A stretch of 64,000 bases of DNA from Arthrobacter sp. ZGTC412 (GCF_002929215.1 NZ_PJII01000019.1:24265-88264); one strand, 5' to 3'. Positions 1 through 9,080 are shown, counted from the first letter of the stretch. Numbers and translations: made by a program. Notes: a model not told the origin generated them from the sequence alone.

Positions 1-513
1 GACGACGGAGACTATGACGAGGAACGTATTGATCAACAGGCAAAAGGCATTCAGTACATTGACTGGGACGTGCACCGAGAAATAGTGCGGGCACAGCCTT
101 TCTTCAGCTACGTAGTGCACGATGCACTCGCTGCGGCCGGCCGGACCGATCTGATCATCAAAGGCCTGCGGTCATGGCAGCAGTTCCTTCAGGATGGATA
201 CGACACATTCGGGGAGTGCTGGGGCTGGGGAACGACAGTTCACGGCTGGAGTGCCACCCCGGCCCGAGACCTGGTGCAGCACATCCTTGGTGTTACCCCC
301 TACCGCCCGGGCTTCCAAACTGTGCGGATCGCCCCCCGACTAGGCGGTCTAAAGGCTGCCCGCGGGGTTGTGCCGTCACCGGCAGGTGCCATATCGGTGG
401 CCGTCAACGCCGCGCAACTCGAGATCAACTCCCCCCTGCCAATCGTTGTCGTTCGTGAGGACAACGAGGAAATCCACCTTCCAGCAGGAACTCACACAGT
501 ATCGATGGCGTAA
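1..513 (+). CDS. GH78 alpha-L-rhamnosidase-like protein, C-terminal part (5' end outside window)
   Basis: The reading frame is open from base 1, so this is the C-terminal part (about 170 residues) of a longer protein. It shows the end of the six-hairpin catalytic barrel and the following beta-sandwich of family 78 glycoside hydrolases: a GWGTTVHGWSATPA stretch, then ILGVTPYRPGFQTVRIAP and an APRLGGLKAARG strand, which is typical of bacterial alpha-L-rhamnosidases that remove terminal rhamnose from glycosides or polysaccharides. The usual catalytic acids lie upstream of the window, so activity cannot be judged. A 260-base gap separates it from the putrescine genes, so it probably belongs to a different unit. 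Family assignment is good; exact substrate is unknown. Confidence 0.85.
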   Translation, partial: DDGDYDEERIDQQAKGIQYIDWDVHREIVRAQPFFSYVVHDALAAAGRTDLIIKGLRSWQQFLQDGYDTFGECWGWGTTVHGWSATPARDLVQHILGVTPYRPGFQTVRIAPRLGGLKAARGVVPSPAGAISVAVNAAQLEINSPLPIVVVREDNEEIHLPAGTHTVSMA

Positions 514-715
514 CCGCAAGGAGCAACGCCAACGCACGCAAACCGGCGGTTGCATTAAGTGTGCTGCTCAATAGATCCCTCACAAGGTGGCCTCTGGTCG
601 GACTACGAAGAGATCAAATCCAGCCGTTCCTGAATGGCTGCTCCCCCAGTTCCGAGAGCAAGAGGCGTCAGCCAGCAGGGGAGGACAAAAGTCATTCGAA
701 CACCTATCATGACAA

Positions 716-736
716 TAAATGAATGGCATTCATTTA
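716..736. promoter_or_regulatory. 21-bp palindrome upstream of putrescine oxidase; candidate TetR operator
   Basis: Perfect arms AAATGAATG and CATTCATTT around one central G, extended by a flanking T/A pair. It ends 38 bases before the puo start codon. The size and symmetry fit a TetR-family operator, and a TetR gene closes this gene group at 5534. The link to that regulator is inference. Confidence 0.5.
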
Positions 737-774
737 GTGGTCCCCATCACTGCGGGGACCCAAGAGAGGACATC

Positions 775-2181
775 ATGCTGAACCTGAACCGCGACGTCGT
801 CGTCGTTGGAGCCGGGCCCTCGGGACTCACCGCAGCCCGCGAACTGAAGAAGGCCGGCCTCACTGTCGCCGTGCTTGAGGCACGCGACCGCGTGGGCGGC
901 CGCACCTGGACCGACACCGTCGACGGAGCCATGCTGGAAATTGGGGGCCAGTGGGTCTCGCCGGACCAGACCGTACTCCTGGAACTGCTCGACGAACTCG
1001 GCCTGCAGACGTACCCCCGGTACCGCGAGGGGGAGTCAATGTATATCGGCAAGGACGGTATCCCCGTCCGCTATGCCGGTGACCAGTTCCCGGTAAACGC
1101 AGACACCAAAGCCGAGATGGACAAGCTGATCGCATTGCTGGACGGGCTCGCGGCCGAGATCGGCCCTGCCGAACCCTGGGCCCACCCGAAGGCACGGGAA
1201 CTCGACACCATCTCCTTCCACCACTGGCTGCGGCAGCACTCCGCCAACGAGGAAGCCTGCAACAATATCGGCCTCTTCATTGCCGGCGGTATGCTCACCA
1301 AGCCCGCCCACGCATTCTCCGCCCTGCAGGCAGTGCTGATGGCCGCCTCGGCCGGGTCCTTCACCCACCTCACCGACGAGGACTTCATCCTGGACCGGCG
1401 CGTCGTGGGCGGCATGCAGCAGGTTTCCCTGCTGCTCGCGCAGGAGCTGGGGGACGACGTCGTCCTTAACTCCCCGGTGCGCACCATCAACTGGGAGCCG
1501 GACGCCGACGGCGGGCACCACGTGACCGTGGTCTCGGAACGGGCCACTGTGAATGCCCGGTTCGTGATCATGGCCGTGCCGCCCAACCTCTATTCCCGCG
1601 TCTCGTTCAACCCGCCGCTGCCCCGCCGGCAGCACCAGATGCACCAGCACCAGTCACTGGGCCTGGTCATCAAGGTCCACGCGGTCTACAGCCGCCCATT
1701 CTGGCGGAACTCCGGCCTGTCCGGAACCTGCTTCGGCGCCGGATCCCTGGTCCAGGAGGTCTACGACAACACCAACTTCGGGGACACCAGAGGCACCCTG
1801 GTGGGCTTCATCTCGGACGAAAAGGCCGACGCCGTCTTCGAGTTGAGCCCCGAAGAACGCAAGGGCGCGGTGCTGGAGTCCATTGCCGGATTCCTCGGCG
1901 CCGAAGCCCTGGAGCCCGAGGTCTATTACGAGTCGGACTGGGGTTCGGAGGAGTGGACCCGCGGCGCCTACGCCTCCAGCTACGACCTCGGCGGCCTGCA
2001 CCGCTATGGCAAGGACCAGCACGCCCCCGTCGGGCCCATCTACTGGTCCTCGTCGGACCTGGCTGCCGAAGGCTACCAGCACGTTGACGGTGCCATCCGA
2101 ATGGGACGCCACACATCAGAACGTATTACCGCAAAAGGAGGGGTTGCGGCTGAAGCTGCCCTTACGAGAAGCCTCAACTAA
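775..2181 (+). CDS. puo: putrescine oxidase (flavin amine oxidase)
   Basis: A 468-residue FAD-dependent amine oxidase. It oxidises putrescine to 4-aminobutanal with release of ammonia and hydrogen peroxide. The N-terminus has the Rossmann dinucleotide motif VVGAGPSGLTAA followed by EARDRVGGRT, and the C-terminus has the second FAD-contact region (AAEGYQHVDGAIRMGRHT). Long internal stretches (EIGGQWVSPDQT, LFIAGGMLTKPAHAFSA, RRQHQMHQHQSLGLVIKVHA) match what I remember of the Micrococcus rubens and Rhodococcus putrescine oxidases, and the length is normal. I chose the ATG at 775 because the motif then starts about ten residues in and AGAGAGGA precedes it; the frame stays open further upstream but that extension has no recognisable content. 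Agmatine deiminase follows. Confidence 0.93.
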   Translation: MLNLNRDVVVVGAGPSGLTAARELKKAGLTVAVLEARDRVGGRTWTDTVDGAMLEIGGQWVSPDQTVLLELLDELGLQTYPRYREGESMYIGKDGIPVRYAGDQFPVNADTKAEMDKLIALLDGLAAEIGPAEPWAHPKARELDTISFHHWLRQHSANEEACNNIGLFIAGGMLTKPAHAFSALQAVLMAASAGSFTHLTDEDFILDRRVVGGMQQVSLLLAQELGDDVVLNSPVRTINWEPDADGGHHVTVVSERATVNARFVIMAVPPNLYSRVSFNPPLPRRQHQMHQHQSLGLVIKVHAVYSRPFWRNSGLSGTCFGAGSLVQEVYDNTNFGDTRGTLVGFISDEKADAVFELSPEERKGAVLESIAGFLGAEALEPEVYYESDWGSEEWTRGAYASSYDLGGLHRYGKDQHAPVGPIYWSSSDLAAEGYQHVDGAIRMGRHTSERITAKGGVAAEAALTRSLN

Positions 2182-2288
2182 AGCGATTGCTTCCCGTCTG
2201 GCTTCGACAGTAAAGCACTGGCCGTTGCTCCACAGGGCCCAGCGGCATCCTGAAACCACCAAAAAACAAAGAAGAACTGCAGAATCAC

Positions 2289-3380
2289 ATGAAACCAGCT
2301 CCCGCCCCAGTCCAAGCCACCACTACGGAGATGGCATCCACCCGCATGCCTGCCGAATGGGAGGCGCACGAGCGGACCTGGATGGCATTCCCACCACCCA
2401 ACGACACTTTCGGTGAGGGAGGAAGCGACACCCTTGACCGGGCCCGCACAGCCTGGACCAAGGTAGCCCATACCATCGCACGCTATGAGCCCGTCACAGT
2501 GCTGGCGGATCCCCGCAATGCTACGGCGGCAAGGGAATGGCTCGGGGAAGGCATCGCCGTAGTGGAAGTGCCCCTCGACGACGCCTGGCTACGGGACAGC
2601 GGCCCCACGTTCGTGCACCAGCCAGATGGCTCCGTGGCGGCCATCGACTGGATATTCAACGGCTGGGGCGCTCAGGAGTGGGCGTCTTGGGACAAGGACC
2701 AGGAGGTGGCTCGGGCGGTGGCCGACCAGGCAGGAGCACCCGCACGTTCCGTCTCCCTAGTCAACGAGGGCGGCGGATTCCATGTGGATGGGGAAGGAAC
2801 CGTGCTGTTAACGGAAACAGTCCAGCTGGATCCCGGACGCAATCCCGGCGCCACCAAGGAATCAGTGGAGGCCGAAATCCATTCCGCACTGGGGACCAGC
2901 AAAGCCATCTGGCTGCCACGCGGACTCACACGGGACTACAACGAGTTCGGCACCCGCGGCCATGTGGACATCGTGGCCGCCTTCGCCGGACCCGGAACCG
3001 TCCTGCTGCACCGCCAGGATGACGCTGCCCATCCCGACCACGCCGTCTACCTGCAACTCCGGACAGCCCTCCAAGGCCAGTTGGACGCTCACGGCAGGCC
3101 GTTGCGAATTATCGACGTCCCAGCGCCCACCGTCCTGAAGGACGAGGAAGGTTTTGTGGACTGGTCCTATATCAACCACTATGTCGGCAACAACGTGGTG
3201 GTGCTGTGCAGCTTCGACGATCCGAATGACACTATCGCCGCCGGCATCCTGGAACGTGCCTACCCCGGCCGGACCGTGGAACTCGTGGACGCCCGTGACA
3301 TCTTCGCCTTCGGCGGCGGCATCCACTGCATCACCCAGCAGCAGCCGGCAACAGTCAGCAGGGAAGAAGAGCGGTCGTGA
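2289..3380 (+). CDS. aguA: agmatine deiminase (AguA family)
   Basis: A 363-residue member of the peptidyl-arginine-deiminase-like (PF04371) family, which converts agmatine to N-carbamoylputrescine and ammonia. Family landmarks are in order: MPAEWEAHERTWMAFP near the N-terminus, the substrate-binding LRDSGPTFV, the GGGFHVDGEGTVLLTE segment, TRDYNEFGTRGHVDIVAAF, and the C-terminal nucleophile motif GGGIHCITQQQP with the catalytic cysteine. In the common form the motif reads GGGNIHCITQQ, so one residue is shorter here. The gene lies between putrescine oxidase and an amidase; its stop overlaps the amidase start by four bases (GTGA), so they are translationally coupled. Cytoplasmic. Confidence 0.92.
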   Translation: MKPAPAPVQATTTEMASTRMPAEWEAHERTWMAFPPPNDTFGEGGSDTLDRARTAWTKVAHTIARYEPVTVLADPRNATAAREWLGEGIAVVEVPLDDAWLRDSGPTFVHQPDGSVAAIDWIFNGWGAQEWASWDKDQEVARAVADQAGAPARSVSLVNEGGGFHVDGEGTVLLTETVQLDPGRNPGATKESVEAEIHSALGTSKAIWLPRGLTRDYNEFGTRGHVDIVAAFAGPGTVLLHRQDDAAHPDHAVYLQLRTALQGQLDAHGRPLRIIDVPAPTVLKDEEGFVDWSYINHYVGNNVVVLCSFDDPNDTIAAGILERAYPGRTVELVDARDIFAFGGGIHCITQQQPATVSREEERS

Positions 3381-5098
3381 GCACCTTCAAAGTTGTCGAA
3401 GCCAGCATCGCCGAACTTCGCGCTGCCTTGGAGGCAGGCTCCGTGACCAGCGAGGAACTCGTACGCCTCTACCTCGAACGAATCGAAAAGTACGATTCAT
3501 CAGGCATACGCCTTAACGCTCTTGTGGTGCTGAACCCGGGCGCCCTGCAGGAAGCGAAAGCATCGGACGAACGCCGGCGCAGCGGAACCCCGCTGGGCCC
3601 GCTAGACGGCATCCCATACACCGCGAAAGACAGCTACAAGGTTCGCGGCCTCACCGTCGCCGCAGGGTCCCCGGCCTTCAAGGACCTGGTGGCCCAGCAG
3701 GACGCCTTCACCATCGAACGCTTGCGGGCCTCCGGGGCGGTCCTGATCGGCCTGACCAACATGCCGCCGATGGCCAATGGAGGCATGCAGCGCGGGGTGT
3801 ATGGCCGCGCCGAAAGCCCCTACAACGCCGACTACCTCACGGCAGCCTTCGCCTCCGGATCCTCTAATGGTTCCGGAACGGCCACCGCCGCCAGCTTCGC
3901 CGCCTTCGGCCTGGCGGAGGAGACCTGGTCATCCGGCCGGGCGCCGGCGTCCAATAATGCCCTGTGCGCCTACACCCCTTCACGCGGTGTGATCTCTGTC
4001 CGCGGGAACTGGCCGCTGGTTCCCACCATGGACGTGGTGGTTCCGCACACCCGCACCATGGACGACCTTTTGGAGGTCCTGAACGTCGTGGTGGCGGACG
4101 ACGCCGAAACCCGCGGCGACTTCTGGCGGGTACAGCCCTGGGTCCCGCTCCCCAAGGCATCTGAGGTCCGCCCGGACTCGTACCTGGAACTGGCGGTCCA
4201 GGACCCGGCGGCGGCTGAACGCATCCTGGCCGGTAAGCGCATCGGAATCCCCCGGATATACATCAACGCAGACCCGGACGCCGGGACCGCGGAGGCACCC
4301 GGCATCGGTGGGCCCACGCGCCAGCGCATCGACACCCGGGCGTCCATCGTCGAACTCTGGACCGCTGCAAGGCGCGACCTTGAAACCGCGGGCGCCAGGG
4401 TCATCGAGGTGGATTTCCCGGTCGTCTCCAACTACGAGGGGGACCGCCCCGGCGCCCCCACCATCGACACCCGCGGCCTGGTGTCCCCGGACTACCTGCG
4501 CCGCGAAATCGTGGACCTCTCAGCTTGGGCGTGGAACGACTTCCTCGACGCCAACGGGGACCCGCACCTCCGCAACCTGGCCGACGTCGACGGCGCTGCG
4601 ATCTTCCCCGCGCCGGACGGATCCCTTCCGGACCGCTATCACGGCTTCGACGACGACATCAGCGACTACCCCGCCTGGATCCGGAAAAACGGGGTGCCGT
4701 CCCTGCCGGACATCCCCCACCTTCCGGACGGACTCGCCGGACTGGAGGAAACCCGCCGGATCGACCTGGAGGAGTGGATGGACCGGCTGGGCTTAGACGC
4801 CGTGGTGTTCCCCGCGGTAGCGGACGTCGGGCCCGCCGACGCCGACCGGAACGAGGCCTCGGCTGATCTGGCCTGGCGCAATGGCGTGTGGGTGGCGAAC
4901 GGGAACCTGGTCCCCCGGCACCTGGGCATCCCCACGGTCACGGTCCCCATGGGCATAGCCGAAGACATCGGCATGCCCGTGGGGCTCACCATTGCCGGCA
5001 GAGCCTACAGCGACACGAAACTGCTGCACCTGGCCGCAGCCTTCGAAGCCACCGGCAGCCGCCGACTCCCTCCGCCCCGGACCAGTTCCAGATACTAA
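3377..5098 (+). CDS. amidase-signature family hydrolase
   Basis: A 573-residue amidase-signature protein starting at GTG within the aguA stop. The Ser-Ser-Lys triad can be followed: lysine in YTAKDSYKVRG, the cis-serine in SGSSNGSGTA, and the nucleophile in ETWSSGRAPAS (about Ser186), aligned with the usual GTDTGGSIRIPA. This protein is longer than typical members because of an insert rich in Asp and Pro at about residues 330-440. Because it is coupled to agmatine deiminase and follows putrescine oxidase, it may hydrolyse N-carbamoylputrescine, the job usually done by the unrelated nitrilase-type AguB. That role is inference; it could instead act on another amide. No AguB-like gene is seen in the window. 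Confidence 0.85.
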   Translation: MSTFKVVEASIAELRAALEAGSVTSEELVRLYLERIEKYDSSGIRLNALVVLNPGALQEAKASDERRRSGTPLGPLDGIPYTAKDSYKVRGLTVAAGSPAFKDLVAQQDAFTIERLRASGAVLIGLTNMPPMANGGMQRGVYGRAESPYNADYLTAAFASGSSNGSGTATAASFAAFGLAEETWSSGRAPASNNALCAYTPSRGVISVRGNWPLVPTMDVVVPHTRTMDDLLEVLNVVVADDAETRGDFWRVQPWVPLPKASEVRPDSYLELAVQDPAAAERILAGKRIGIPRIYINADPDAGTAEAPGIGGPTRQRIDTRASIVELWTAARRDLETAGARVIEVDFPVVSNYEGDRPGAPTIDTRGLVSPDYLRREIVDLSAWAWNDFLDANGDPHLRNLADVDGAAIFPAPDGSLPDRYHGFDDDISDYPAWIRKNGVPSLPDIPHLPDGLAGLEETRRIDLEEWMDRLGLDAVVFPAVADVGPADADRNEASADLAWRNGVWVANGNLVPRHLGIPTVTVPMGIAEDIGMPVGLTIAGRAYSDTKLLHLAAAFEATGSRRLPPPRTSSRY

Positions 5099-5212
5099 AT
5101 CTGCAAGCACACACGCGATCAGACATCGTCCGGCGCTCCGGAAACATACAGCATCATCCAGCGCCGCAGCGCCTAAGGCCTCATCTGTAGTCAAAAAAGT
5201 TGAAGGAGCACA

Positions 5213-5449
5213 ATGACGCCGGAAAAGCACAGCAGTACGCCTCGAGGCGCCCAGGACATCAATACACTTCTGGGACAACGGGTACGGGTCGAGGAATCAG
5301 GAGCAGTTATCCGCGAGGGCAGGGTCGAAGCCGTGACGGAAGCAGGTGATCTGTTCTGGATCGGCGCATCAGGGTGCGACTGTCGGGCGATATACGGTCC
5401 TGCCCTTGGTCACCAGGTCATTCCACTCCCAGATGAGACTGTGGCATAG
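5213..5449 (+). CDS. small protein of unknown function (78 aa)
   Basis: A 78-residue soluble protein with a strong ribosome-binding site (GAAGGAG seven bases before the ATG). The sequence LLGQRVRVEESGAVIREGRVEAVTEAGDLFWI looks like a small beta-barrel of the SH3 or KOW type, followed by a CDCRAIYGPA stretch with two close cysteines that could bind a metal. I do not recognise a family. It lies between the amidase and the TetR gene on the same strand, so it may be part of the polyamine unit. Confidence 0.6.
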   Translation: MTPEKHSSTPRGAQDINTLLGQRVRVEESGAVIREGRVEAVTEAGDLFWIGASGCDCRAIYGPALGHQVIPLPDETVA

Positions 5450-5533
5450 GTGCGATCAAACTTGCCTGCTCCGGACCCAATTCTCCTCGAAATATAACCG
5501 GGACTGGCAGGGGGCATAGAGAAAGGGCAGGCG

Positions 5534-6256
5534 GTGGCAGCAACATCAGCCAACCCGGAAGGTCCCGCGGAAGATGACGGGAACCCGCAAAGACGCGCCG
5601 GCCGCCCTCCTGCGACGGTGCTGGACAAGGATCGGATCACGAGGGCCGCCCTCGAGTTAATCAACCTCAAGGGATACAGCGGACTCACCATGACAGCACT
5701 GGCAAAACTGCTCCACGTCGCGCCGTCCGCCCTGTACAACCACGTCACGGCTAAACGGGATGTCCTGGTACTCCTACAGGAGCATCTGACCGCCAAAGTA
5801 GACGTCTCCAAGTTTGGCGTTGCCGCCTGGGAAGAAGCTGTTAGAACCTGGGCCTGGAGTTATAGGGATGTATTTGCGAAACACACTCCATTAATTCCTG
5901 TGATTGCCGTCCTGCCAGTGACAGATGCACCACAGACTCTGGCCATGTACGAGAAGGTTAGCGAAACACTTCTCCATGCTGGATTTCCGGCCGAGCGGAT
6001 CATCTCAGCCATAGTAGCGCTGGAGTCCTTCATCTTCGGATCCGCTTACGATGCCACCGCGCCCTCCGACATATTCGAACCCGGGACGTTGGCAGATACC
6101 AATCCACACTTCACTGCAGTCAACAGCTCAACGCACAACCATTCCCCGGGACGGGCTGATACCGCATTTACACTCGGCCTCGAAGCTCTAATTTCCGCCT
6201 TCCGTTCATGGCAAAGCACGAGCGGCCACCGAGCTCCCGACGAGATTGTGCCTTGA
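5534..6256 (+). CDS. TetR/AcrR-family transcriptional regulator
   Basis: A 240-residue regulator starting at GTG. Residues about 35-85 form the TetR DNA-binding domain: RAALELINLKGYSGLTMTAL then AKLLHVAPSALYNHVTAKRDVL, the typical helix-turn-helix with the conserved ALYNHV turn. The C-terminal part is helical and resembles the ligand domain of TetR proteins with a WxG-type core. An N-terminal extension of some 30 polar residues (PAEDDGNPQRRAGRPP) is common in actinobacterial members. It ends the putrescine gene group and is the obvious candidate to bind the 21-bp palindrome upstream of puo, perhaps responding to a polyamine; neither point is shown by sequence. Confidence 0.88.
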   Translation: MAATSANPEGPAEDDGNPQRRAGRPPATVLDKDRITRAALELINLKGYSGLTMTALAKLLHVAPSALYNHVTAKRDVLVLLQEHLTAKVDVSKFGVAAWEEAVRTWAWSYRDVFAKHTPLIPVIAVLPVTDAPQTLAMYEKVSETLLHAGFPAERIISAIVALESFIFGSAYDATAPSDIFEPGTLADTNPHFTAVNSSTHNHSPGRADTAFTLGLEALISAFRSWQSTSGHRAPDEIVP

Positions 6257-6645
6257 CCTGCTATGCCGAACTTCCGTTTGCGAACGAAAATGCGTTCCAG
6301 CACCACGGTTGTTGGTACCGGAACTCCTGGGCCAAGCGGGCGGTGCAGGGGACGAAGGGTTGGAATGGACCCACACAGGCCAAGGCCTACAAAGTGGACG
6401 CAGTGACGGCGGGACTCCCGGTTCCTACAAGGCAAGCACCGGGCTCGATACCCGGGAATCCGCGGACAGGCGTGCTGCGTGCTTGAAGAAGCAAACCGGT
6501 CGTTGGAAACAGCGCCACGATGCCATAAGCGGAAGGCTGATTGCAGCAGCGCGCCACTTGCAAGCCGGATCAAGGCAAAGGGCAGAATCTTCCCAGGATG
6601 CGCAGCGCTCCCTCGTCGGCCGGTGACTCCAGATGCGCGACTAGC
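6257..6645. other. 389-base gap between convergent TetR and MarR genes
   Basis: The flanking genes converge here. Several open frames exist but none has a ribosome-binding site or recognisable protein content, and I see no clear hairpin. Confidence 0.5.
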
Positions 6646-7116
6646 CTATACCGGAGTCCGCCACAAGGCCTTCCGAAGCAGCCGCTTCAGTTCCTTTGAT
6701 TCCTCTTCGGAAAGGACGGCAAGCTGGTCAAGCTCGGCGGCATCCATCGCCGCACGCGCTTTGGTGTGCATCTTCCGTCCCTCGGCGGTGGAAACGACAA
6801 TTTTGGCCCGCCGGTCCTGCTTTCCTTGCACCCGCTGCACCAGGCCGCGACGTTCCAGTTCGTCGACCAACGTGACCACCTGGCTTGGGTCCAGACTGAG
6901 AAAATCCGCCAGTTCCCGCTGCGTCGGCTCCAGTCCGCTGCATGCAAGCGTCAGGACAGAAAAGGAACGCTCCCGCAGACCATAGTCAACCAATGCCCGG
7001 TTGTTGAGGACCGAGCCGGCCGCGTGAAGTTTGGCGAGCAGCAGGCCGACGTCATTGCCGATGCTGGCTGCTGCAAGGCGCGGGGCTTCAACGGCTTCTT
7101 TGTTATGCACTGCCAT
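6646..7116 (-). CDS. MarR-family transcriptional regulator
   Basis: About 156 residues. The winged helix is clear: LTLACSGLEPTQRELADFLSLDPSQVVTLVDELERRGLVQRVQGKQDRRAKIVVSTAEGRK, with the DRR wing typical of MarR proteins, flanked by dimerisation helices. The ATG at 7116 is preferred because an AGG-type ribosome-binding site sits six bases upstream; a GTG at 7122 would add two residues. It is divergent from a CoA-thioester catabolic operon and separated from it by a perfect inverted repeat. This resembles CouR of Rhodococcus and PhdR of Corynebacterium, MarR repressors released by a hydroxycinnamoyl-CoA. That ligand is inferred from the neighbours. Confidence 0.9.
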   Translation of the reverse strand: MAVHNKEAVEAPRLAAASIGNDVGLLLAKLHAAGSVLNNRALVDYGLRERSFSVLTLACSGLEPTQRELADFLSLDPSQVVTLVDELERRGLVQRVQGKQDRRAKIVVSTAEGRKMHTKARAAMDAAELDQLAVLSEEESKELKRLLRKALWRTPV

Positions 7117-7158
7117 GCCCACCTACTGCTGGTAAAAACAATCATTGACATTTTCAAC

Positions 7159-7178
7159 TATCCATAATCTCATGGATA
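7159..7178. promoter_or_regulatory. inverted repeat between marR and SDR gene; candidate MarR operator
   Basis: Perfect 7-bp arms TATCCAT and ATGGATA with a 6-base spacer, in the divergent promoter region 43 bases from the MarR start and 71 from the dehydrogenase start. Placement and size fit a MarR operator. Confidence 0.55.
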
Positions 7179-7248
7179 CTGACAAGGGTCTCATGTGGAA
7201 GTACCAAAGGCCTACCGGCCGCAGCCGGACAGCATGCGAAGGAGCATC

Positions 7249-8187
7249 ATGAGTTTGAATGGAAAAGTTGCGATCGTCACCGGCAGCGGGCAGGGTCTTG
7301 GCCTTGCTTACGCGAGGGAACTTGCCCGTCAGGGTGCCGCCATCGTTATAAATGACGTGAACGCTGAGACGGCCGCGCAGGCGGTGGCGCAGATTGAGTC
7401 CGACGGCGGGCGCGCCAGCGCCGTAGTGGTTCCGGTAGGAACCACTGAGGCCGCGAGGGCACTTGTTGCCGGTGCTGTGGAGGCCTTCGGCCGGCTGGAC
7501 ATCCTGGTCACCAATGCCGGCATTTTGCGGGACAAGAGCCTGCTGAAGATGACCGACGAGGATTTCGACCTGGTGATCAACGTGCACCTGAAGGGCACGT
7601 TCACCTGCGTCCGCGAAGCTTTCGCGTACTTCAAGGAAAACAACGTCCAGGGCCGCATCATCACCATCGGTTCCCCGACTGGCCAGCGAGGCAACTTCGG
7701 CCAGACCAACTACGCCGCTGCCAAGGCCGGCATCGTGGGCATGGTCCGCACGTGGGCGTTGGAAATGAAGAAGGCCGGTGTGACCGTCAATACGGTGATC
7801 CCCGTTGCTGCCACGGCAATGACCAAGACCGTTCCGTACTTCCAGAAGGCCGTAGAAGCCGAGGAACGCGGGGAGGCCATGCCGTCCTTCTTCCGCCACG
7901 ACCTTGGCTTTGGTACCGCCGACGACGTGGCCGGACTTATTGCCTTCCTCGCCTCCGACGAAGCCGCCAACATTACCGGCCAGGCGATCGGAGCCGGCGG
8001 TGACCGCCTGCAGGTCTGGGCGCACCCCGAAGCCGCAACCACTGAATACCGCGAGGGCGGCTGGGACTACGAGACCCTCCACCAGAAGGCCGACGAACTG
8101 TTCAGCCCGGACACCCTGCAAAGCTATGGCGAGGAGTTCCTCCCGCTGCCCGCCGAACTGCAGCCCGAACCGGCACAGGCCCACTGA
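7249..8187 (+). CDS. short-chain dehydrogenase (3-hydroxyacyl-CoA dehydrogenase type)
   Basis: A 312-residue SDR. The NAD(P)-binding TGSGQGLGLAYARELARQGA starts at residue 11, NAG is at about residue 90, a Ser lies in IITIGSPTG, and the catalytic YxxxK is seen in QTNYAAAKAGI. Its C-terminal extension (about 50 residues beyond the usual SDR end) resembles SDRs acting on beta-hydroxyacyl-CoA. The ATG at 7249 has GAAGGAG seven bases upstream. It is the first gene of the operon and would oxidise an aryl-3-hydroxypropanoyl-CoA to the 3-oxo ester, as CouN is proposed to do. Substrate is inferred from context. Confidence 0.88.
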   Translation: MSLNGKVAIVTGSGQGLGLAYARELARQGAAIVINDVNAETAAQAVAQIESDGGRASAVVVPVGTTEAARALVAGAVEAFGRLDILVTNAGILRDKSLLKMTDEDFDLVINVHLKGTFTCVREAFAYFKENNVQGRIITIGSPTGQRGNFGQTNYAAAKAGIVGMVRTWALEMKKAGVTVNTVIPVAATAMTKTVPYFQKAVEAEERGEAMPSFFRHDLGFGTADDVAGLIAFLASDEAANITGQAIGAGGDRLQVWAHPEAATTEYREGGWDYETLHQKADELFSPDTLQSYGEEFLPLPAELQPEPAQAH

Positions 8188-8189
8188 TC

Positions 8190-9080
8190 ATGTCCGACCA
8201 TTACGAACTGGGCATCGACGCGACCACGCTCGACGCAATCGACATGCACGTCCACCTGGAAGTGGACAGCTGCGGGCACGGCTCCCTTCCCGACGCTTTG
8301 ACCGAGGCCTCGGCGAAGTACTTCAAGGCCGAGGACCGCACCCCGTCCCTGGACAGGATCGCCGAGGTATACCGGGAACTGAACATGGCAGCGGTGGTCT
8401 TCACCGTGGACGCGCGTACCCAGCTCAAGCACGAACCCAACAGCATTCCCGAGCTGATTGCCGGCGCCGCGCGGAACAACGACGTGTTGATCCCGTTCGG
8501 CAGCGTTGACCCCCGTACCGGGGAGGACGCGATCGCCGGGGCGAAACACCAAGCCATCGAGCTCGGCGCCCGCGGTTTTAAGTTCCATCCTTCCCTGCAG
8601 GGCTTCGATCCCTCGAACGAGGCGTTCTATCCGCTGTGGGAAACGCTGCAGGAACTTGGGCTGCCAGCCATTTTCCATACCGGCCAGAACGGTATGGGCG
8701 CGGGCCTTCCCGGCGGTTACGGGATCAAGCTTGCCTACTCCAACCCGCTGCTGCTGGACGCCGTTGCCGCTGATTTCCCGGGCCTGCAGATCATCATGGC
8801 CCACCCCTCGGTGCCGTGGCAGGACGAGGCGAACTCCATCGCTACGCACAAGGCGAACGTGTTCATCGACCTCTCGGGCTGGTCGCCGAAGTACTTCCCC
8901 GAGTCCCTGGTCCGCTTGTCCAACTCCGTGCTGCAGGACAAGGTGCTCTTTGGCACCGACTTCCCGCTCATCACGCCGCAGAAGTGGCTCGGTGCGTTCG
9001 CGGACCTGCCGCTGAAGGACGAGGTACGGCCCAAGATCCTGAAGGACAACGCGGTCCGCCTGCTGGGGCTGGGTGGCTGA
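8190..9080 (+). CDS. amidohydrolase-family protein, probable aryl beta-ketoacyl-CoA hydrolase
   Basis: A 296-residue member of the amidohydrolase-2 family. Seen: DMHVHLE (first metal-binding HxH) at about residue 17, ARGFKFHPSLQGFDP, FHTGQNG, MAHPSVPW and the final FGTDFPLI aspartate. It is the same type as the 4-hydroxyphenyl-beta-ketoacyl-CoA hydrolase (CouO/PhdC) that cleaves the side chain of phenylpropanoid CoA esters to release acetyl-CoA. It starts two bases after the dehydrogenase stop. The reaction is assigned from family and neighbours together. Confidence 0.85.
   Translation: MSDHYELGIDATTLDAIDMHVHLEVDSCGHGSLPDALTEASAKYFKAEDRTPSLDRIAEVYRELNMAAVVFTVDARTQLKHEPNSIPELIAGAARNNDVLIPFGSVDPRTGEDAIAGAKHQAIELGARGFKFHPSLQGFDPSNEAFYPLWETLQELGLPAIFHTGQNGMGAGLPGGYGIKLAYSNPLLLDAVAADFPGLQIIMAHPSVPWQDEANSIATHKANVFIDLSGWSPKYFPESLVRLSNSVLQDKVLFGTDFPLITPQKWLGAFADLPLKDEVRPKILKDNAVRLLGLGG

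Noticed and set aside
1036-1650. Long leftward frames opposite the putrescine oxidase gene
   Set aside because: They are antisense to a gene with complete family motifs; typical of high-GC DNA.
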